Source: Candidatus Nitricoxidireducens bremensis
GTDB taxonomy: Bacteria > Pseudomonadota > Gammaproteobacteria > Burkholderiales > Rhodocyclaceae
Direction of reading: 5' to 3'
Assembly (NCBI GenBank): GCA_030247725.1
Contig: JAOTRT010000005.1
Location: 280,601 to 344,600 of the forward strand
Length of the DNA: 64,000 nucleotides
The position numbers and the translations under genes were made by a program. The notes under the pieces are model-generated. The model was not told where the DNA came from and searched no databases. It saw nothing but the letters and a program-made list of their open reading frames with translations. Shown in pieces: positions 56,503-64,000 of this stretch (the stretch's first letter is position 1; each line of letters starts with the position of its first letter).

Positions 56503-57857
56503 CAGTCCTTCAGCCCAAGCCGTTCCATCCGGTATCTCAGGGAGCGGAACGTCACCCCCAGAAGTCTGGCGGCGGCCGTCCGGTTATAGCGAGTTTTCTG
56601 CAATGCCTCCAGGATGGCCTGCCGCTCCGCCTGGTCGAGGTACTCCTGCAGCGGCAGCTGGCCTGGAGACGGCGCATCCATGACATGACAGGGCGGATTT
56701 AGTTGCAGGTCCTCCCGCGTAATGGATGTGCCCGACAGCAGTGCCATGGCCCGCTCAAGGCAGTTCTCCAGTTCACGCACATTCCCGGGGAACGGATAGT
56801 CACCCATGGCGACCAGGGCGTCGGCAGCGATTTCGGGCGGCTCGATACCCGCCTCGCCTGCAAGCCGGGCAACAATGTTCTTCGCCAGCAGCGGGATGTC
56901 TTCGCGGCACTCCCTGAGGGACGGCATACGGATTTCGATCACGTTCAGCCGATAAAAGAGATCCTGACGGAACCGCCCTTGGTCAACCAGCGCCTTGAGG
57001 TCCTGGTGGGTCGCGGAAACGATGCGCACATCCACCGGTTCCTCGCTCGTCGCTCCCACCTTGCGCACCCGCTTTTCCTGGATCACCCGCAGCAGCTTGA
57101 CCTGCATTCCGAGCGGCAGGTCGGCCACTTCGTCGAGAAACAAGGTGCCGCCGTTGGCTGCTTGAAAAAAACCATCCCGCTCTGTGTCGGCGCCGGTGAA
57201 AGCACCTTTCCGGTAGCCGAAGAACTCGCTTTCGACGAGCGCTTCGGGAATTGCCCCGCAGTTCACTGCAACAAACGGCTTGCCTACGCGGGTACCTTTT
57301 TCGTGGATGAGACGGGCTGCCAGTTCCTTGCCGCAGCCGGATTCGCCTGTGACGTGAATGGGCGCCTGGCTTCTGGCGACCCGGTCAATCAGCGACCGTG
57401 CCTGACTCAAGGCCGCGGAGTCGCCAAGCAAGACCTTCGTCGGCGCCATCGCCTCGCCGCCCGCGGGAAGATCCACGGCAGACCTGACCAACGCCCGCAG
57501 CTGGTCCAGAGACACAGGCTTGGATAGGTAATCGAAGGCGCCCGCCTTGAGGGCACAAACGGCGTTTTCCAGGCTGCCGTGGGCGGTGATGACGGCGACG
57601 GGCAAATGAGGATGGCGGTCGGCAATCAGCCTCACCAGATCCAGGCCTTCGCCATCCGGCAGGCGCATATCCGTCAGGCAGAGCGTGTAATGGCCCTGTT
57701 CCAGCTGTTGCCTAGCCTCCGCCAAGGTGCCGGCGCAGTCCGCCGCGAGGCCCATCCGCGCCAACGTCATGTCCAGCAACTCCCGAATGTCGGCTTCGTC
57801 GTCGACAACCAATACCCTGCGGGAAGCCTCCTTGTCCCTTGTCTCCCTCGGTGTCAT
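56502..57857 (-). CDS. pilR: PilR sigma-54 dependent response regulator
   Basis: 451 residues. Receiver (VLVVDDEADIRE, phosphoacceptor in LCLTDMRLPDG, LSKPVS), AAA+ sigma-54 interaction domain (HVTGESGCGKELAARLIH, GAFTGAD, EVADLPLGMQVKLL) and C-terminal Fis-type helix-turn-helix (TRYNRTAAARLLGVTFRSLRYRM). Activates type IV pilin transcription in response to PilS. It overlaps pilS by four bases. pilA itself is not in the window. Confidence 0.94.
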   Translation of the reverse strand: MTPRETRDKEASRRVLVVDDEADIRELLDMTLARMGLAADCAGTLAEARQQLEQGHYTLCLTDMRLPDGEGLDLVRLIADRHPHLPVAVITAHGSLENAVCALKAGAFDYLSKPVSLDQLRALVRSAVDLPAGGEAMAPTKVLLGDSAALSQARSLIDRVARSQAPIHVTGESGCGKELAARLIHEKGTRVGKPFVAVNCGAIPEALVESEFFGYRKGAFTGADTERDGFFQAANGGTLFLDEVADLPLGMQVKLLRVIQEKRVRKVGATSEEPVDVRIVSATHQDLKALVDQGRFRQDLFYRLNVIEIRMPSLRECREDIPLLAKNIVARLAGEAGIEPPEIAADALVAMGDYPFPGNVRELENCLERAMALLSGTSITREDLQLNPPCHVMDAPSPGQLPLQEYLDQAERQAILEALQKTRYNRTAAARLLGVTFRSLRYRMERLGLKD

Positions 57858-59452
57858 GCCTGTCCTCTTGCAGTGATCCTGAAATGCGCCCCCGGCGCGT
57901 TATCCAGCAAATCCAAGTGCGCGCCATTGGCTTCGCAGAGTTCTCTCGCAATATATAAGCCCAGGCCGGTTCCGCTGCCTTGCGTCGTAAAGAAGGGTTC
58001 GAACACCTGCCCTCGCAACGACTCGTCGATCCCAGGGCCATCATCGACGACATGAAGTTCCACCTGGCCGGGATCGGTCGACCTCGAACTCGCCAGCGTG
58101 ACGGCGGCGGGTAGGTCGCTGCAATGGCGTAGCGCGTTGAAAATCAGGTTCCATAGCACGCGGTGCAGGTGGGTCCGATCAAATACCACGATGAGGTCCG
58201 CATCCGCCGACACCGACACGCGCCTGATTGCGCTTTCGTCATGGATGGCGTATTCGTCGATGAACTGCCGCAAAAAGACGGACATGCGGATCGGTTCCGG
58301 CTGGGCGCGGTCTCGCCGTCCCAATTCAAGGACCTCTCCGACCAATCGATTCAGGCGCGCCGAATTGTCACCAATCATTCCGATCAGGCGCCGACGGGCG
58401 CCGGCATCCGGTTCATCCACGAGCAGTTCTGCGGCATGGCTGATTGCGGAAAGGGGGTTCCGTATCTCATGGGCTAGATTTGCCGTCAGCCTGCCCAATG
58501 CCGCCAGTTTCAAGTGCTGGGCCTGGGCCTGAATCCGCCCAAGGTCTTCCAAATAGATCAGCGCATCCCCCCCCTCGCCAGGGGGCAGCATACGCGCCCG
58601 GATTGTCTTGTTGCTGCCCGGCACACGGATCGTCGTTTCCACTTCCACCGGCTGTGCGCTCCAGCGTACAAACTGTTCCGCCAGCGCAACGGAGAAAGTC
58701 GCAACATCGGCCCCCTCTCCGGGACGTACGTCGAACAGGACCTCGGCCTGGGGATTGTGCTGCCGGATGCGCCCCCGGCTGTCGACGACGAGGACGCCGT
58801 CCTGCATATCGCGGATCACGCGCTGATTGATCTGCAGCTGGTTCGCCAACTCGATTCCGCGTTGCCGGGCAAGGGCCTCGTTGGCCACGACCCGCCGCGC
58901 CAATAATCGCGCGATGATGGCCGTACCGAAAAACCCGATGCTGGTGAGGCCGGTTCTGAAGAAATCCCCCGAGTCCCTCCCGAAATGGATCACATGGTGC
59001 GCCTGTTCGATCAGGGCCGCCATGGTGGCAATCGCTGCATAAAACAGGGTCATGCGCCCCTGTCCCACGAGTCCGGCCCCCGCCAGGACCACAAATATCA
59101 TCACACCGATTCCGCTGCTGGCTCCGCCGCTGGAGTACATGAGCAGCGTCAGAGCCACCACATCGGCGATGACCTGAGCGGTCAGCTGAAGATTGAATGT
59201 CCTGCGGACATAATTCACGCTCCAGAGAAAGGCGAAAGCGGTCGCCAGATAAGCTACGCTGACGCCGCGGAACAGGCGGATGTCCTGAGATCCGAAACTC
59301 GGCGTCCCCCCGTAGAAGATGGCGACAATCAGGAAGAAACCGGCAACGATCAACCGGTAGAGAGAGAAGTAGTTGAGCGACCGCCAATAGGCGTCGGGCA
59401 ATTGCACCAGGGGCGGCACATAGGCGCGCGGCGAGCGATCAGCCTCCGCCAA
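57854..59452 (-). CDS. pilS: PilS sensor histidine kinase
   Basis: 532 residues. About six N-terminal membrane helices (LIVAGFFLIVAIFYGG to IIARLLARRVV) form the PilS sensor that recognises pilin in the membrane. A short PAS follows (QINQRVIRDMQDGVLVVD), then HisKA with NLAHEIRNPLSAISHAAELL and a HATPase (WNLIFNALRHCSDLP, VDDGPGI, GSGTGLGLYIARELC). Overlaps pilR and the small PP0621-type gene. Controls pilus and often biofilm behaviour. Confidence 0.94.
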   Translation of the reverse strand: MAEADRSPRAYVPPLVQLPDAYWRSLNYFSLYRLIVAGFFLIVAIFYGGTPSFGSQDIRLFRGVSVAYLATAFAFLWSVNYVRRTFNLQLTAQVIADVVALTLLMYSSGGASSGIGVMIFVVLAGAGLVGQGRMTLFYAAIATMAALIEQAHHVIHFGRDSGDFFRTGLTSIGFFGTAIIARLLARRVVANEALARQRGIELANQLQINQRVIRDMQDGVLVVDSRGRIRQHNPQAEVLFDVRPGEGADVATFSVALAEQFVRWSAQPVEVETTIRVPGSNKTIRARMLPPGEGGDALIYLEDLGRIQAQAQHLKLAALGRLTANLAHEIRNPLSAISHAAELLVDEPDAGARRRLIGMIGDNSARLNRLVGEVLELGRRDRAQPEPIRMSVFLRQFIDEYAIHDESAIRRVSVSADADLIVVFDRTHLHRVLWNLIFNALRHCSDLPAAVTLASSRSTDPGQVELHVVDDGPGIDESLRGQVFEPFFTTQGSGTGLGLYIARELCEANGAHLDLLDNAPGAHFRITARGQA

Positions 59453-59663
59453 GACGACGATGCTCCTCGCAGCAATAGAACTTGCTCCCGATCAGGACCC
59501 CTTCGTCCTGCGGTACATGCACATGGCAATAGGCACATTCGGTCACCACCTTGGACACTCCGGTCGGCGTCGAACTGCGCCCGGCACGCCCCCCCTGTCT
59601 GCGGCTGCGCAGCAGCAGGTAAACCAGTACCCCGAGAAATATGGCGAAGATCAGTTTGCCCAT
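59439..59663 (-). CDS. PP0621-family small membrane protein
   Basis: 74 residues: one membrane helix (MGKLIFAIFLGVLVYLLL), a basic linker (RSRRQGGRAGRSS) and a CYCH-type zinc-ribbon-like end (ECAYCHVHVPQDEG, FYCCEEHRRLGG). This family is commonly found just upstream of pilS. ATG 59663 begins the helix. Overlaps pilS by 14 bases. Function unknown. Confidence 0.82.
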   Translation of the reverse strand: MGKLIFAIFLGVLVYLLLRSRRQGGRAGRSSTPTGVSKVVTECAYCHVHVPQDEGVLIGSKFYCCEEHRRLGGG

Positions 59664-59689
59664 CGCTTGCGATAATACCCTCCGCAAAC

Positions 59690-59713
59690 GAAAAAGCCGG
59701 CGTTTGCCGGCTT
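59690..59713 (-). terminator. Terminator after tRNA-Pro
   Basis: AAGCCGGC-GTTT-GCCGGCTT with five T on the minus strand (59695-59691). Located 35 bases beyond the tRNA-Pro 3' end. Confidence 0.8.
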
Positions 59714-59747
59714 CCGTTTATCTGGCGCCTGGTTCGCCAGATTTGTG

Positions 59748-59824
<77 letters not shown>

Positions 59825-59888
59825 GGTCGATTCACGCGGCCGACAATCACGCCGTCGATGCCGCACAAACCGTTGCGAATGCTAGGCC

Positions 59889-60857
59889 TTAATACCGCCG
59901 GGCAACCGCAAAGGAGGCGAATTGTATCAGAGTCTCTTTATAAATTGAATCGGGCACACAGTCGATTGCAGCGATCGCATTTTCAGCTTCCTTGGCGGCG
60001 TACCCACGGGCAGCCTCCAAGGCGCCCGTTGCACGCAGTGCAGCGAGCACGCCCGGCAGTTCTTCCCGCCCGCCTTGCTCGATAGCACGCCGCACGCAGG
60101 CAGCCTGCTCGATGTCGCCGTGCCTCATTGCATGGATCAGCGGCAGGGTCGGCTTGCCCTCGGCCAGGTCGTCGCCAAGATGCTTGCCGGTTTCTGCTTC
60201 ATCGCCGGAATAATCGAGTACATCGTCCACCAATTGGAACGCTGTGCCGAGATGCATCCCGTAGGCGGCCAAAGCCGTCTCCTGTTCGGCAGGCACGCCG
60301 CCGAGGATGCCGCCGAGGCGTCCTGCGGCCTGGAATAGCTTGGCAGTCTTATAGCGGATAACCTGAAGGTACTGCTCGACCTCGATATCGGCGTTATGGC
60401 AGTTCATCAACTGCAGAACCTCGCCTTCGGCGATGACATTGGTGGCGTCCGCGAGAACTTCCATGACGCGCATACTGCCGACGCCCACCATCATCTGGAA
60501 AGCACGGGAGTACAAGAAGTCTCCCACGAGAACACTGGCAGCATTGCCGAACAAGGCATTTGCGGTATCTCGCCCACGCCGTAATGCCGACTCGTCCACA
60601 ACATCGTCGTGGAGCAGCGTAGCCGTGTGGATGAACTCCACGACGGCGGCAAGTTCGTGGTGATGTGCTCCCTTGTAGCCGGCCGCTCCTGCCGCCAGGA
60701 GCACCAGTGCCGGCCGCATACGCTTGCCTCCGCCGGCAACGATGTACTCCGCCACTTGCCGCACAAGCACGACGTCGGAATGCAAGCGGGCACGCACAAC
60801 GGCATCGACGGCGCGCATGTCATCGGCGATCAAGGCGTAAAGGGCTTCTAGGGTCAC
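59889..60857 (-). CDS. ispB: Polyprenyl (octaprenyl-type) diphosphate synthase
   Basis: 322 residues from a GTG at 60857, matching the length of E. coli IspB; a TTG 20 codons upstream is less likely. First aspartate-rich motif in LLHDDVVDE, second in FQLVDDVLDYSGDE; GGGKRMRPALVLLAAG and LFGNAASVLVGDFLYSRAFQMM are characteristic. Makes the isoprenoid side chain of ubiquinone. Divergent from rplU, as is common in Proteobacteria. Confidence 0.94.
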   Translation of the reverse strand: MTLEALYALIADDMRAVDAVVRARLHSDVVLVRQVAEYIVAGGGKRMRPALVLLAAGAAGYKGAHHHELAAVVEFIHTATLLHDDVVDESALRRGRDTANALFGNAASVLVGDFLYSRAFQMMVGVGSMRVMEVLADATNVIAEGEVLQLMNCHNADIEVEQYLQVIRYKTAKLFQAAGRLGGILGGVPAEQETALAAYGMHLGTAFQLVDDVLDYSGDEAETGKHLGDDLAEGKPTLPLIHAMRHGDIEQAACVRRAIEQGGREELPGVLAALRATGALEAARGYAAKEAENAIAAIDCVPDSIYKETLIQFASFAVARRY

Positions 60858-60945
60858 AGAGAATCCGGCGAAATGGCGAAAAGGCGCGATAGTAGGCGCC
60901 ACTCGGGCAGGCGTCAATGACGGTGAGCGGAAAGCAAACAGCTCA

Positions 60946-60974
60946 TTGACCGGAATGGAGTTTTTGGCTAGAAT
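60946..60974 (+). promoter_or_regulatory. Sigma-70 promoter of rplU-rpmA
   Basis: TTGACC (60946-60951), exactly 17 bases, TAGAAT (60969-60974). About 45 bases upstream of the rplU ATG, as expected for a strong ribosomal promoter. Confidence 0.8.
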
Positions 60975-61019
60975 GCGCGGTTCATTGCAGTACCCCCATC
61001 AACAAACGGAGTCCATCTC

Positions 61020-61331
61020 ATGTATGCGGTCATAAAAACCGGCGGCAAGCAGTATCGCGTCGCAGCCGGCGAAAAGATTAAGGTAGAACAGATACCGGCA
61101 GAAGTGGGCGCGGAAATTACGCTTGACCAGGTGCTCATGGTCGGCGAAGGCGAGTCGGTCAAGGTCGGCTCTCCCCTCGTCGCCGGTGCCAAGGTTACGG
61201 CAAAGGTCCTCGCACAAGGTCGGCACGACAAGGTCAAGATTTTCAAGATGCGCCGCCGCAAGCACTACCAGAAGCATCAGGGGCATCGGCAGAACTACAC
61301 CGAGATTCAGATCGGTACGATCTCGGCCTGA
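61020..61331 (+). CDS. rplU: Ribosomal protein bL21
   Basis: 103 residues, full length. [20 protein letters not shown] and [26 protein letters not shown] are diagnostic of bL21, which binds 23S rRNA next to bL20. First gene of the rplU-rpmA operon; 15 bases before rpmA. Confidence 0.98.
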   Translation: MYAVIKTGGKQYRVAAGEKIKVEQIPAEVGAEITLDQVLMVGEGESVKVGSPLVAGAKVTAKVLAQGRHDKVKIFKMRRRKHYQKHQGHRQNYTEIQIGTISA

Positions 61332-61346
61332 AAGGAGTCATGAAAC

Positions 61347-61610
61347 ATGGCACATAAAAAGGCAGGCGGCAGTTCCCGCAACGGCCGCGATTCAGAATCA
61401 AAGCGTCTCGGCGTCAAACGCTACGGCGGCGAAGTGGTTAACGCCGGCAGCATCATCGTGCGTCAACGTGGTACCCGTTTCCACGCCGGCGAGAACGTCG
61501 GTGTTGGCAAGGATCACACCCTGTTCGCCAAGGTGACGGGGACGGTCCAGTTCGCAGTCAAGGGCGCCGAGAAGCGCAAGACGGTCATCATCGTTCCGGC
61601 GGCGGCCTGA
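61347..61610 (+). CDS. rpmA: Ribosomal protein bL27
   Basis: 87 residues. Starts [20 protein letters not shown] with the short unprocessed N terminus near the peptidyl transferase centre, then [20 protein letters not shown]. Follows rplU closely; a strong terminator lies after it. Confidence 0.98.
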   Translation: MAHKKAGGSSRNGRDSESKRLGVKRYGGEVVNAGSIIVRQRGTRFHAGENVGVGKDHTLFAKVTGTVQFAVKGAEKRKTVIIVPAAA

Positions 61611-61636
61611 CGGGCCCCGGGCACGCGCCCACCGGA

Positions 61637-61669
61637 AGCCCTATCCTCGACGATAGGGCTTTTTCTTTT
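61637..61669 (+). terminator. Intrinsic terminator after rpmA
   Basis: AGCCCTAT pairs with ATAGGGCT around CCTCGACG, followed by TTTTTCTTTT. It lies eight bases before the obgE ATG, so obgE either has read-through or a promoter inside this segment. Confidence 0.88.
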
Positions 61670-61673
61670 CTAG

Positions 61674-63807
<2,134 letters not shown>

Positions 63808-63813
63808 ATCTCT

Positions 63814-63841
63814 ATCCGGCGCCTAAGCGGCCGGATGTTTC
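63814..63841 (+). terminator. Terminator after proB
   Basis: ATCCGGC pairs with GCCGGAT around a nine-base loop, followed by GTTTCTCTC. Seven bases after the proB stop. Confidence 0.55.
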
Positions 63842-63961
63842 TCTCCTCGATCCACAACAATCTTGATTTACCGACCTTCGCTGCGGGAGCAAGCGAGGAG
63901 TATTGGCGGGCTTCGGGAGCCGTGCCGTCTGGGTGGAGGGGTTGTATTGAGGGGGGGAGCT

Positions 63962-63995
63962 AGAAACGACAACGCCCCTTTCGGGGCGTTGTCGT
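63962..63995 (-). terminator. Terminator of a minus-strand gene beyond the right edge
   Basis: A perfect 13-bp stem (63966-63978 with 63983-63995) around TTTC. On the minus strand it is followed by TTTCT. The segment 63842-63961 before it shows no gene. Confidence 0.65.
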
Positions 63996-64000
63996 AAGAG

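Overview
The window looks like chromosomal DNA from a high-GC, metabolically versatile betaproteobacterium, most likely a Rhodocyclales/Rhodocyclaceae-type denitrifier. This is inferred from gene content: rplU-rpmA-obgE-proB, pilS-pilR-ampD with a PP0621-type gene, nnrS, a Tat-exported nitrate-binding protein, NasT control and GTP-type PEP carboxykinase. No 16S rRNA is present to settle taxonomy. Coding density is high and many genes overlap by 1-4 bases, so most of the window is organised as long minus-strand operons.

Layout. (1) 1-7.1 kb, minus strand: nitrate uptake and its control. A partial nrtA-like gene sits behind a complete regulatory leader: an NtrC-like site, a sigma-54 promoter, two tandem hexaloop hairpins of the ANTAR-target type and an overlapping intrinsic terminator. 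The ANTAR regulator gene (nasT) lies upstream, followed by three large signalling genes (PP2C phosphatase, receiver-ATPase, CHASE sensor kinase). (2) 7.1-11.6 kb: an RND efflux operon ending in a DUF2892 gene, with a palindromic operator and an apparently leaderless promoter. (3) 11.9-13.45 kb: a lower-GC island of two unknown membrane-anchored genes that look like integron cassettes (cassette boundary, attC-like site, stop codons inside the attC-like sequence) without an integrase, then an orphan antitoxin-type gene. (4) 13.5-21.5 kb: cbiX, MFS transporter, antiporter, carbonic anhydrase, htpX, a DUF475 membrane protein, a divergent LysR regulator, and a SCO1 gene between two unknown secreted proteins. 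(5) 21.6-34.8 kb: an ion-homeostasis and stress cluster of three CPA2 antiporters, two paralogous P-type ATPases, two tandem-domain universal stress proteins and a GCS2 ligase.

(6) 34.9-46.8 kb: a hybrid histidine kinase, nnrS, and the lactate oxidation genes lutA, lutB and lutC with their IclR regulator. lutC is separated from lutAB by a KaiB-family gene, a PAS-GGDEF-EAL protein, a 2-hydroxyacid dehydrogenase, an unknown secreted protein and two structured repeats. (7) 46.8-54.6 kb: PBP7-type peptidase, patatin, malic enzyme and PEP carboxykinase (divergent pair for C4/gluconeogenic flux) and an aminotransferase. (8) 54.7-64 kb: a lysine/alanine/proline-rich histone-like protein, ampD-pilR-pilS, tRNA-Pro, ispB, and the ribosomal rplU-rpmA, obgE, proB block.

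The most notable signals are the complete Ntr plus ANTAR nitrate leader, the integron-cassette-like island, the pair of repeats at 39.3-39.6 kb whose core sequence is shared but whose long stems are different and self-complementary, and the KaiB/c-di-GMP insertion inside the lactate utilisation locus.
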